64,000 nucleotides of DNA from Chthonomonadia bacterium (GTDB lineage: Bacteria > Armatimonadota > HRBIN16): positions 1 to 64,000 of the forward strand of contig JABUFA010000019.1 of NCBI GenBank assembly GCA_013314755.1, in the 5' to 3' direction. The position numbers were made by a program, and so were the translations under genes. Shown in pieces: positions 7,808 to 15,255 of the stretch. A model generated the notes under the pieces. The model was not told the origin of the DNA, ran no database searches, and was given only the letters and a program-made list of their open reading frames with translations. Each line of letters begins with the position of its first letter. Position 1 is the first letter of the stretch.

Positions 7808-8794
7808 TTACTTCACCCCCAACGCGATGGCAAAAAGCAGGTTCACCAGGCTGACCGGCACCAGCAGTTGCCACGCGAAACGCAGTATCTGGTCAATGCG
7901 CAAGCGCGGCGGCGTCCACCTCACCCACATGAAGACGAAAATCATCACGAACACCTTCAGGAACGTCCAGACAATCGGCGGCAGAATGGGTCCATCCCAT
8001 CCACCGAAGAACAGCGCCGCGGCAAAGGCGGTGATAAAGAAGTTGTTGGCGAACTCTGAAGCAAAGAAGAAAGCGAAGCGCATCCCAGAATATTCGGTAT
8101 TGAAGCCGCTGACCAGCTCGGACTCCGCCTCGGGCAGGTCAAAGGGCGTGCGGTTGATTTCCGCCAGCGCACAGATGAAGTAAATCAGCGCCGCAATCAT
8201 GATGGGCGGATGCCAGATGTTCCAACCGTGCTTTACCTGGTACTCCACAATCTCGGTAAGGCTGAGCGAGCCGGTGTAGAACACCACCGCCAGCACGGAG
8301 AGCACCATCGGGATTTCGTAGGAAAGCAGTTGCGCTACCGCACGCAATCCACCCAGCAGGGAATACTTGTTGTTCGACGACCAGCCAGCCATCAGGATGC
8401 TGACCACGTTGAACAGCGAGACCCCAATCACGAACAGCACCGCCACGTTCATCTCCAGCGCCACCCAGCCGGGCGCAAACGGCAGCACCATGAACGACAG
8501 CACCGTGGAGATGAACGCGATATAGGGCGCGATGTAGAAGAACCGCTTGTCCGCTCCATCGGGAACGATATCCTCTTTCAACAGCAGTTTCAGGGCGTCT
8601 GCCACCGTTTGCAACGTGCCATGCGGACCCACGTGCAGAGGTCCCAGGCGACTCTGGATAAAGCCGGCTACCTTGCGCTCTATCCATATCACCGCCAGCG
8701 GAATCATCAGCGTAAAGCTCGCCAGCACCACCGCTTTGACGAACGTCCACAGCAGGGGGTGCTGTTCAAAGAACTGTATCACCGCAGCTATCAC
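7808..8794 (-). CDS. nuoH: NADH-quinone oxidoreductase subunit H
   Basis: NuoH forms much of the quinone chamber in the membrane arm. The 328-residue protein has eight or so hydrophobic helices. It carries the signatures WIERKVAGFIQSRLGP (near residue 42) and the acidic loop NRTPFDLPEAESELVSGFNTEYSG (near 213; only the key motif is quoted). Its start overlaps the end of nuoD by four bases. Confidence 0.95.
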   Translation of the reverse strand: MIAAVIQFFEQHPLLWTFVKAVVLASFTLMIPLAVIWIERKVAGFIQSRLGPLHVGPHGTLQTVADALKLLLKEDIVPDGADKRFFYIAPYIAFISTVLSFMVLPFAPGWVALEMNVAVLFVIGVSLFNVVSILMAGWSSNNKYSLLGGLRAVAQLLSYEIPMVLSVLAVVFYTGSLSLTEIVEYQVKHGWNIWHPPIMIAALIYFICALAEINRTPFDLPEAESELVSGFNTEYSGMRFAFFFASEFANNFFITAFAAALFFGGWDGPILPPIVWTFLKVFVMIFVFMWVRWTPPRLRIDQILRFAWQLLVPVSLVNLLFAIALGVK

Positions 8795-9936
8795 CGGTCT
8801 ATCTCCCCCAGTACCACATCGATACTACCCAGAATGGCAACAAGGTCAGCGACCTTCGCCCCTTCCAGCAGGCAAGGCAGCACACTCAGGTTCACGAAAG
8901 AGGGCGCCCGGATGTGCACACGCACCGGGTTCGGACTGCCATCGCTGACCATCATAAAGCTCAGCTCCCCGCGCGGGCTTTCCACACGCGAATAGGCTAT
9001 GCCCGCCGGCGGCTTGAATATCTTGGGAAGCTTGGTCTGCACCGGACCATCGGGCATATCGCGAAGCACCTGTTCGATAATGCGCAGGCTTTGATGCATC
9101 TCTTCCATTCGCACAAGGTAGCGTGCCCACACATCGCCCCTGTCAAACACCGGCACGTCGAACTCCACGCGGTCGTACACTTCGTAGGGGTCTACCTTGC
9201 GGATGTCGTATGCCACACCGGAGGCGCGAAGCACCGGACCGCTTGTGCCGTATGCCAGCGCCAGATCTTTGGGAAGGACTCCGATGTTCTGCGTACGCGA
9301 GCGGAAGATGCGGTTGCGCGTCAGCAGCTGGTCGTACTCCTTGAGGCGCTGACGAAACACCTTCACGAACGCCAGCACCTTCTCGGCGAAGCCGTCGGGA
9401 AGGTCGTCAGGTACGCCACCCACGCGAATCCAGTTATAGGTCAGGCGCGCGCCGGTGCATTCCTCCAGCAGGTCCAGCACCAGTTCGCGCTCGCGGAAGG
9501 CATACAGGAACATGGTAGTAGCGCCCAGGTCCGTGCCGAAGGTTCCCAGAAACACCAGATGGCTGGCGATACGCTGGAGCTCCATCAGCAGAACGCGGAT
9601 GTATTTGGCGCGTTCGGGAACCTCCACCCCACCCAGCCGCTCGATGCACTGGCAGATGCCCAGATTATTGGACAGCGCGGCGAGGTAATCCAGTCGGTCG
9701 GTGAAGGGGATGTTGTGGCGGTAGGGACGGCGCTCCATCATCTTTTCCAGCCCGCGATGCAGGTAACCAATGACCGGTTCGCAATGCAAAATCTGCTCGC
9801 CGTCCAGGGTTAAGATGAGCCGCAGCACCCCATGCGTGGAAGGATGCTGGGGTCCCACGTTGATAACCATCCCCTGCGACAGGATTTCCACCGTGCTGAG
9901 TGTGGACTGTTTTTCTGGCGACACAGGCATACTCAT
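8791..9936 (-). CDS. nuoD: NADH-quinone oxidoreductase subunit D
   Basis: NuoD is the 49-kDa-type subunit that lines the quinone site. The 381-residue protein has the GPQHPSTHGVLR signature near residue 28, with the quinone-binding histidine, and HRGLEKMMERRPY near 60. It ends in the conserved IDVVLGEIDR tail, where the terminal Arg is typical of the family. NuoC is encoded separately (not a NuoCD fusion) and ends one base before nuoD begins. Confidence 0.96.
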   Translation of the reverse strand: MSMPVSPEKQSTLSTVEILSQGMVINVGPQHPSTHGVLRLILTLDGEQILHCEPVIGYLHRGLEKMMERRPYRHNIPFTDRLDYLAALSNNLGICQCIERLGGVEVPERAKYIRVLLMELQRIASHLVFLGTFGTDLGATTMFLYAFRERELVLDLLEECTGARLTYNWIRVGGVPDDLPDGFAEKVLAFVKVFRQRLKEYDQLLTRNRIFRSRTQNIGVLPKDLALAYGTSGPVLRASGVAYDIRKVDPYEVYDRVEFDVPVFDRGDVWARYLVRMEEMHQSLRIIEQVLRDMPDGPVQTKLPKIFKPPAGIAYSRVESPRGELSFMMVSDGSPNPVRVHIRAPSFVNLSVLPCLLEGAKVADLVAILGSIDVVLGEIDR

Positions 9937-9937
9937 C

Positions 9938-10417
9938 TCAGTTCACCGGTTGCGGTCCATGCAATGGGTCTCCACTGGGTTCCGCCAAGTAGTCTTTGCG
10001 GAAGGGAAAGCCTTCCCAGTCATCGGGCAGAAGGATGCGTTTGAGGTTCGGATGCCCCTCAAAGATAACGCCATACATATCGTACATCTCGCGCTCGTGC
10101 CAGTCAACGCCCGGGTACAGGGTTGCCAGCGAGGCGATGCGCGGCTCCTCGCGCGAGATGGAGGTCAGCACTACCACATTGTGATTGTGCACCGACGACC
10201 ACAGGCGCAGGTACACGCCGAACTCCGTGCCGGTATCCCATACGGTCAGGTCGGCGGGGTAGTCCATCTGCCACAGAGGGTCATCGCGCAGATACTGGGC
10301 AATCTCTCGCCAGCAGGTGGGTTTTACCGTCAGACGCACCTCGTTGGCGCGAACCTGTGTCCACTCGGTCACCGCCTCACCAAACCGCTGAAGGAGCTGC
10401 TCTACTGCTTCGTTCAT
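9938..10417 (-). CDS. nuoC: NADH-quinone oxidoreductase subunit C
   Basis: NuoC is the 30-kDa-type structural subunit of the peripheral arm. The 159-residue product contains the family signature [12 protein letters not shown] near residue 106 and the [17 protein letters not shown] block near 130. It overlaps nuoB by four bases. Confidence 0.94.
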   Translation of the reverse strand: MNEAVEQLLQRFGEAVTEWTQVRANEVRLTVKPTCWREIAQYLRDDPLWQMDYPADLTVWDTGTEFGVYLRLWSSVHNHNVVVLTSISREEPRIASLATLYPGVDWHEREMYDMYGVIFEGHPNLKRILLPDDWEGFPFRKDYLAEPSGDPLHGPQPVN

Positions 10418-10974
10418 CCTGTTGCTCCAGCCTCGGGAATAATAATAGGTTCGCGCACAGGTTTGGGCAAGCCGTTTTTCTCGGCGAGGTGCTCGCGGCG
10501 AATACGCTCCTGCAGTTTCAGGATGCCCAGTATCAGGTTCTCGGGGCGAGGTGGACAGCCGTACACGTACACATCCACGGGCACGAACTGGTCAACGCCC
10601 TTCACGATGGTGATTGAGTCGCGATAGGGTCCACCTGCGCTGGCGCATCCGCCCATGGCAATCACATACTTGGGCTCGGGCATCTGCTCGTAGAGCCGCT
10701 TGATAAAGGGCGCCATCTTCACCGACACCCAGCCCGCCACAATCATCACATCCGCTTGGCGAGGCGTCGCGCGGAAGAACATGCCGAAACGGTCGAGGTC
10801 GTATCGCGAGGCAGCGGTCGCCATCATCTCAATGGCACAGCACGACAGCCCGAAGGTCAATGACCACATGGAGGACTTTCGCGCCCATGCCATGATGTCT
10901 GCCATTTTGGCAATCAGGATGGTGCCGCCCGGAACCTTAATCAGTCCCTTTTCCAGCCGTTCTTTTACTCCCAC
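10414..10974 (-). CDS. nuoB: NADH-quinone oxidoreductase subunit B
   Basis: NuoB binds cluster N2, the last electron carrier before quinone. The cluster ligands are visible: the tandem cysteines at residues 45-46 in LSCCAIEMM, a third in GGCASAGG and a fourth in YGCPPRP. The open frame extends to 11199, but that part is a shadow of nuoA. The GTG at 10974 gives a normal 186-residue protein beginning MGVKERL and overlaps the nuoA end by 10 bases. Confidence 0.94.
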   Translation of the reverse strand: MGVKERLEKGLIKVPGGTILIAKMADIMAWARKSSMWSLTFGLSCCAIEMMATAASRYDLDRFGMFFRATPRQADVMIVAGWVSVKMAPFIKRLYEQMPEPKYVIAMGGCASAGGPYRDSITIVKGVDQFVPVDVYVYGCPPRPENLILGILKLQERIRREHLAEKNGLPKPVREPIIIPEAGATG

Positions 10975-11324
10975 GTCAGTGCCCCCCTTCGCCAGGCGTA
11001 AACCAGCCCCGCGCCCAGAATGAGGATAAACAGTGCCACCTCCACGAACACCAGCCACGGCGCGTTCAGGCTCTTCGCCACCAGTGCTACCGGCGCAAGC
11101 AATGCCAGCTCCACGTCGAACACCACGAACAGCAGAGCGTAGATGTAGACGTGCAGGTTCATCTGTCGCCACGCATCCGAGAAGGTCTCGGCGCCGCATT
11201 CGTAGGTTTCGCCCTTTACGGGCGTGGGCATTCGGGGAGCAATGGCATGAGAGAGCGCCAGCGTGACTCCCACGATCAGGATGGCAACGAACGTGAAAAC
11301 TCCGATTACAATCAGCGTATCCAC
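10965..11324 (-). CDS. nuoA: NADH-quinone oxidoreductase subunit A
   Basis: NuoA is a three-helix membrane subunit next to the quinone site. It shows hydrophobic segments at both ends and the conserved YECGAE loop motif with its cysteine. Two starts are possible. ATG at 11375 would give 136 residues and lies five bases from a -10-like box. GTG at 11324 gives 119 residues beginning directly with the first helix, and has GGGGTGAT three bases upstream. I prefer the GTG because it matches the usual NuoA N-terminus. Confidence 0.9.
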   Translation of the reverse strand: MDTLIVIGVFTFVAILIVGVTLALSHAIAPRMPTPVKGETYECGAETFSDAWRQMNLHVYIYALLFVVFDVELALLAPVALVAKSLNAPWLVFVEVALFILILGAGLVYAWRRGALTWE

Positions 11325-11380
11325 TCTATCACCCCACAGCACCGTTGCAGTATGATGACAAAATAATTCTGCCATTGCTA

Positions 11381-11409
11381 ATAGTACTTGTTTTGGAAGA
11401 AAAAATCAA
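11381..11409 (-). promoter_or_regulatory. candidate promoter of the nuo operon
   Basis: On the minus strand TTGATT (11409-11404) is separated by exactly 17 bases from TACTAT (11386-11381). Transcription would start close to 11375. That either makes the upstream nuoA ATG leaderless or gives a leader of about 50 bases ahead of the GTG start. Confidence 0.55.
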
Positions 11410-11475
11410 GGGTAATTTCCATAGTCAGAGTGTCAGAGCAGAGGAGACGTCCCCCTCCCCTCTTTCTCTGCCCTT

Positions 11476-11960
11476 GCGATTGAAAATCGCAGGCTACACA
11501 GGACTTATGGAGTGCTGAAGCCATGCTTCAGCAGATACTCCCGTTGCGATTGGAAATCGCAGACTACACAGAACGAAACCTGCTGACGCAGGTTAGGGGT
11601 TGGCTGAAGCAAGCTTCAGCACTCCAAAGGGGCTAGCCTCCGCAGGAGGCTTTGTTACGAGTAGCCCGCAACTTTAGTTGCAGGGATGTCCCTCCTCCTC
11701 TTACTCCGCCCTTGCGATTGGAAATCGCAGGCTACCCAAGACGAAACCTGCTGACGCAGGTTAGGCTTGCTGAAGCAAGCTTCAGCACTCCAAAGGGGCT
11801 AGCCTCCGCAGGAGGCTTTGCTACGAGTAGCCCGCAACTTTAGTTGCAGGGATGTTTTTCACGACAACCTTGCGATTGGAAATCGCAGGCTACACCAAAC
11901 AAAACCTGCTGGCGCAGGTTATAGCCTCCGCGGATATGATTTGCTGAAGCAAGCTTCAGC
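11476..11960. repeat. ordered array of five hairpin types, about three cassettes
   Basis: This 700-base gene-free stretch holds short perfect inverted repeats of five kinds. A is GCGATTGGAAATCGC (11476, 11546, 11714, 11872). B is AACCTGCTGACGCAGGTT (11577, 11745, 11903). C is GCTGAAGCAAGCTTCAGC (variant at 11514; 11603, 11769, 11943). D is GCCTCCGCAGGAGGC (11636, 11802). E is GCAACTTTAGTTGC (11668, 11834). The order A-B-C-D-E recurs with a 166-168 base period. A third, degraded copy has A-B, a D fragment and then C. It sits between the nuo promoter and galE and is not coding. Confidence 0.85.
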
Positions 11961-12075
11961 GCTCAAAATTGCAACTTCCATCCGCAGGGAGCTCTCTCCC
12001 CTGCCTTGCCAGCATGATTCCGCACGCTCAGGGGCGTATAGTAACTCCGACAACGCACCAGACAGGAGGAAGCAG

Positions 12076-13065
12076 ATGATTTGCGTCATCGGCGGCGCAG
12101 GATATATTGGCTCGCACTGCGTCAAAAGGCTTCTGGAAAACGGCTATGAGGTCGTCACCTTAGACAACCTGGAGGCGGGACATCGCCAGGCGGTGCTGGG
12201 TGGCGAGTTTATTCAGGGAGATTATACCGACCGCCAAACGCTGGACGACCTGTTTCGCACCTATCCCATTGAGTGCGTGATGCACTTCGCCGCTTACGCC
12301 TCCGTTGGCGAAAGCATGACCGACCCGGCAAAGTTCTACCGGCTGAACGTGGTGGGCGGCTACACTCTGCTGGAGGCGATGCGTGCGCATAACGTTCCCT
12401 ACCTTATCTTTTCGTCCAGCGCGGCGACCTACGGTGAACCCCAGCAGATACCCATCCCCGAAGAACACCCGCAGGTGCCCACCAACGCCTATGGTGAGAC
12501 CAAACGCGCCTTCGAGCAGATGCTTCGCTGGTACGATGTGGCGTTTGGCTTGCGCTCTATCAGCCTGCGCTACTTCAACGCGGCGGGCGCAGACCCCGAC
12601 GGTCAGCTTGGTGAGGACCATCACCCCGAAACCCATCTCATCCCGCTGGTATTGCTGACTGCGCTGGGCAAACGTCCGGTCATCAAGATTTTCGGCACCG
12701 ACTACGACACGCCTGATGGAACCTGCATCCGCGACTACATCCACGTGACCGACCTTGCCGATGCGCACATTCTGGCATACGAGGCGCTGAAGCGCGGCGC
12801 ACCCACCACTGCCTACAATCTGGGCAACGGGCTGGGCTACTCGGTGCGCGAGGTCATCCGCACCGCCGAGGGGGTCGTCGGGCATCCCATCCCACAGGAG
12901 GAGGCTCCCCGCCGACCGGGCGACCCGGCGCGTCTGGTTGCCAGTGCGGAACGTGCTCAGCGCGAGCTGGGCTGGGCTCCCCGCTATGCCGACCTACGCA
13001 CCATCATCGAAACGGCTTGGCGCTGGCACAGCGCCCACCCCGACGGTTATGGCGACCGGGCGTAG
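12076..13065 (+). CDS. galE: UDP-glucose 4-epimerase
   Basis: GalE interconverts UDP-glucose and UDP-galactose with bound NAD+. The Rossmann glycine motif GGAGYIGSH is at residues 6-14, the catalytic serine region FSSSAATYG near 115 and the YGETK tyrosine-lysine pair near 140. The open frame reaches back to 11818 through the hairpin array, but AGGAGG ends six bases before the ATG at 12076, giving a normal 329 residues. An upstream extension would only translate repeat sequence. Confidence 0.93.
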   Translation: MICVIGGAGYIGSHCVKRLLENGYEVVTLDNLEAGHRQAVLGGEFIQGDYTDRQTLDDLFRTYPIECVMHFAAYASVGESMTDPAKFYRLNVVGGYTLLEAMRAHNVPYLIFSSSAATYGEPQQIPIPEEHPQVPTNAYGETKRAFEQMLRWYDVAFGLRSISLRYFNAAGADPDGQLGEDHHPETHLIPLVLLTALGKRPVIKIFGTDYDTPDGTCIRDYIHVTDLADAHILAYEALKRGAPTTAYNLGNGLGYSVREVIRTAEGVVGHPIPQEEAPRRPGDPARLVASAERAQRELGWAPRYADLRTIIETAWRWHSAHPDGYGDRA

Positions 13066-13140
13066 CGGTTTCCCCCTGCAGGGCATCGCCCTCGGCGAAG
13101 CGAACAGAGTACAAAAACCGTGTGCAGGAGGACATGAACC

Positions 13141-14064
13141 ATGAAACTGGGCTTTGTCAGCGCGATACTTCCCGACCTCTCCCTGCAGGAGGTGATGCAG
13201 TTTGCTGCCGATGAGGGCTTCGACTGCGTGGAGCTGATGTGCTGGCCCGTCGGCAAAGCCGAGCGGCGCTACGCTGGTGTCACGCATATCGACGTTGCCA
13301 CGCTGGACGAAGCGAAGATTGCGGAGATCAAATCACTGTGCGAGCGCACCGGCGTTTCCATCAGCGGGCTGGGTTACTACCCAAACGTGCTCTCGCCCAA
13401 CGCCGAGGAGGCAAACGCCTGCCTGGAGCACCTGAAAAAGGTCATCTCCGCCTCGGCGCGGTTGGGCATCGGGCTGGTGAACACCTTTATCGGGCGCGAC
13501 TGGACACGCTCGGTGGAGGACAACTGGCAGAGGTTTCTGGATGTCTGGAAGCCGCTGATTGCCTACGCCGAGGGATTGGGCGTACGCATCGGCATTGAGA
13601 ACTGCCCCATGCTCTTCACCCGCGACGAGTGGCCCGGCGGCAAGAACCTGGCGACCTCGCCCGTCATCTGGCGCAGGATGTTCGCCGACATCCCCAGCGA
13701 CCACTTCGGGTTGAACTTCGACCCCTCGCACTTCGTCTGGCAGCAGATGGACTACCTGAAGCCTCTGCGCGAGTTCAGCCACAAGCTGTTCCACATCCAC
13801 GCCAAAGACGCACGGGTAGACCGTCACCGGCTGGACGAGGTGGGCATCCTTGCCACGCCGCTGGAGTACCACGTGCCCAAACTGCCCGGATTGGGCGACG
13901 TGGACTGGGGTAAGTTCTTCTCGGTGCTCAGCGATGTAGGCTACGAAGGAGCGGTGTGCATTGAGGTGGAAGACCGCGCCTACGAGAAGACGCTGGAAAC
14001 CCGCAAGCAGGCACTGCGTCAATCCGCGCGATACCTGAGGCAGTTCATGCCCGGAGGGAAGTAG
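13141..14064 (+). CDS. sugar phosphate isomerase/epimerase (xylose-isomerase-like TIM barrel)
   Basis: The 307-residue product is an AP-endonuclease-2-fold TIM barrel of the IolE/hydroxypyruvate-isomerase type. The metal-binding residues of the family appear in VELMCWP (near residue 34), IGIENCP (near 152), FDPSHF (near 193), HIHAKD (near 221) and CIEVED (near 274). The substrate is not evident. It is preceded by AGGAGG and followed two bases later by deoC, so it may process a sugar on the way to a deoC-type aldolase. Confidence 0.82.
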   Translation: MKLGFVSAILPDLSLQEVMQFAADEGFDCVELMCWPVGKAERRYAGVTHIDVATLDEAKIAEIKSLCERTGVSISGLGYYPNVLSPNAEEANACLEHLKKVISASARLGIGLVNTFIGRDWTRSVEDNWQRFLDVWKPLIAYAEGLGVRIGIENCPMLFTRDEWPGGKNLATSPVIWRRMFADIPSDHFGLNFDPSHFVWQQMDYLKPLREFSHKLFHIHAKDARVDRHRLDEVGILATPLEYHVPKLPGLGDVDWGKFFSVLSDVGYEGAVCIEVEDRAYEKTLETRKQALRQSARYLRQFMPGGK

Positions 14065-14066
14065 AC

Positions 14067-14753
14067 ATGGATTACACCTATCGCGACATCGCCAAGATGA
14101 TAGACCATTCCCTGCTGAACCCCGTCTTAACCGATGAGGAGCTGGAGCGGGGCTGTCGCATCGCGCGGGAGTATGGTGTTGCCAGCGTGTGCATCAAGCC
14201 ATATTACCTGAAGCGGTGCGCGGAGCTACTGCAGGGAAGCGACGTTCTGCCCAGCACCACCATCGGCTTCCCGCACGGGGGGCACACGACCGCCATCAAG
14301 GTCGCCGAGGCGAAGCAGGCGCTGGACGATGGCGGAGTGGAACTGGACATGGTGGTGAACATCGGCAAGGTGCTCAGTGAGGACTGGGACTATGTGCGCG
14401 ATGACATCCGCGCGGTGGTGGAGGTCACGCACGAGCGAGGCGGCATCGTGAAGGTCATCTTCGAGAACTGCTACCTGCAGGACGCGCACAAGATTCGCCT
14501 TTGCGAAATCTGCGCCGAGGTGGGTGCGGACTTTGTGAAGACCTCCACCGGTTTTGGCTCCGGAGGCGCGACGATTGAGGACCTGAAGCTGATGCGCAAG
14601 CACTCGCCGCCGCAGGTGCAGGTGAAGGCAGCGGGGGGCATTCGCACGCTGGACGCGCTGTTAGAGGTTCGCGCCATCGGGGTGACCCGTGTGGGCGCCA
14701 CGCGCACGGTGGAGATACTGGAGGAGTGCAAGAAGCGTCTGGGGATGGTGTAG
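14067..14753 (+). CDS. deoC: deoxyribose-phosphate aldolase
   Basis: DeoC cleaves 2-deoxyribose-5-phosphate to glyceraldehyde-3-phosphate and acetaldehyde. The 228-residue length is normal. The Schiff-base lysine lies in FVKTSTGFG (near residue 153), the catalytic aspartate in ELDMVVNIG (near 94) and the second lysine in VKAAGGIR (near 185). It directly follows the isomerase gene. Related aldolases acting on other sugar phosphates share these motifs, so substrate identity is slightly uncertain. Confidence 0.9.
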   Translation: MDYTYRDIAKMIDHSLLNPVLTDEELERGCRIAREYGVASVCIKPYYLKRCAELLQGSDVLPSTTIGFPHGGHTTAIKVAEAKQALDDGGVELDMVVNIGKVLSEDWDYVRDDIRAVVEVTHERGGIVKVIFENCYLQDAHKIRLCEICAEVGADFVKTSTGFGSGGATIEDLKLMRKHSPPQVQVKAAGGIRTLDALLEVRAIGVTRVGATRTVEILEECKKRLGMV

Positions 14754-14809
14754 CGCCAGCGGGTAGGGGCGCACGCCGGTGCGCTAGGAAATCAGGTTTG
14801 TGTCGGCAA

Positions 14810-14837
14810 GTAGGGGCGCACGGCCGTGCGCCCCTAC
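14810..14837. repeat. 28-base perfect palindrome downstream of deoC
   Basis: A 14-base arm beginning GTAGGGGCGCACGG is followed immediately by its exact complement. A diverged half copy lies at 14763-14784. A short direct repeat, GGTTTGTGTCGGCAAG, flanks it at about 14795 and 14851. It could act as a transcript end for deoC, but there is no T-tract, so it is better described as a dispersed hairpin repeat. Confidence 0.6.
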
Positions 14838-14918
14838 GGGGAAAAACCGGGTTTGTGTCGGCAAGTCGGAAGCTGGCGTTTTGCATGTTGTGGCTCCTGT
14901 GCGTGTTTGTGTTTGGAA

Positions 14919-14932
14919 CACAACATGTTGTG
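14919..14932. repeat. 14-base palindrome, one of three CATGTTGT copies
   Basis: CACAACATGTTGTG is a perfect palindrome. Related CATGTTGTGG sequences occur at 14884 and 14924, and ACAACATGTGG at 14952. The spacing is irregular. It could be an operator or part of the tRNA transcript end, but nothing decides this. Confidence 0.35.
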
Positions 14933-14968
14933 GTCTGTTGAGGGGTGACGGTACAACATGTGGTATTC

Positions 14969-15042
14969 TGGAGCGGGGGACGGGAATCGAACCCGCACCG
15001 CCAGCTTGGAAGGCTGGAGCTCTGCCATTGAGCTACCCCCGC
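14969..15042 (-). tRNA. tRNA-Gly (anticodon TCC), CCA encoded
   Basis: The minus strand folds as a complete tRNA: a GCGGGGG/CCCCCGC acceptor stem, a D arm with AGCTCAATGGCAGAGCT, a five-pair anticodon stem around CTTCCAA, and GGTTCGATTC in the T arm. The 3' CCA is encoded. It lies seven bases downstream of tRNA-Pro and is surely in the same transcript. Confidence 0.95.
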
Positions 15043-15048
15043 TCGTGC

Positions 15049-15125
15049 TGGTCGGGGTGACTGGACTCGAACCAGCGACCTCTTGGTCCCAAACCAAGCG
15101 CTCTACCAACCTGAGCTACACCCCG
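15049..15125 (-). tRNA. tRNA-Pro (anticodon TGG), CCA encoded
   Basis: The minus strand gives a CGGGGTG/CACCCCG acceptor stem, the D arm AGCTCAGGTTGGTAGAGC, an anticodon stem CTTGG/CCAAG around TTTGGGA, and GGTTCGAGTC in the T arm. The CCA end is encoded. It is the first gene of a two-tRNA unit. Confidence 0.95.
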
Positions 15126-15140
15126 ACCCTCGCGCTAATT

Positions 15141-15169
15141 ATTATATTCCAAAACCGAACGGGCGTCAA
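15141..15169 (-). promoter_or_regulatory. near-consensus promoter of the tRNA-Pro/tRNA-Gly unit
   Basis: On the minus strand TTGACG (15169-15164) and TATAAT (15146-15141) are separated by exactly 17 bases. Transcription would begin about nine bases before tRNA-Pro. Eleven of twelve hexamer positions match the sigma-70 consensus. Confidence 0.85.
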
Positions 15170-15255
15170 GATCGCGAATCGCCCATCCCAAACAGGGATC
15201 CTGGCTCGCGTCGTCTAACAGCTGCACCGAACCCTGGAGCAGGAGGTTGTCGGCG

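Noticed and set aside
10975-11199. N-terminal extension of nuoB
   Set aside because: It lies entirely within nuoA in another frame. The GTG at 10974 gives the standard NuoB N-terminus.
11400-12060. Possible CRISPR array
   Set aside because: The repeated units differ from one another, the segments between them are themselves repeated, and no cas genes are present.
11818-12075. N-terminal extension of galE
   Set aside because: It is translated from the hairpin array. The same short peptide appears in a second frame at 11652, and the ribosome site points to ATG 12076.
14754-14968. Riboswitch or attachment site next to the tRNA genes
   Set aside because: There is a palindrome and short repeats, but no integrase gene, no tRNA-end duplication and no recognisable aptamer.
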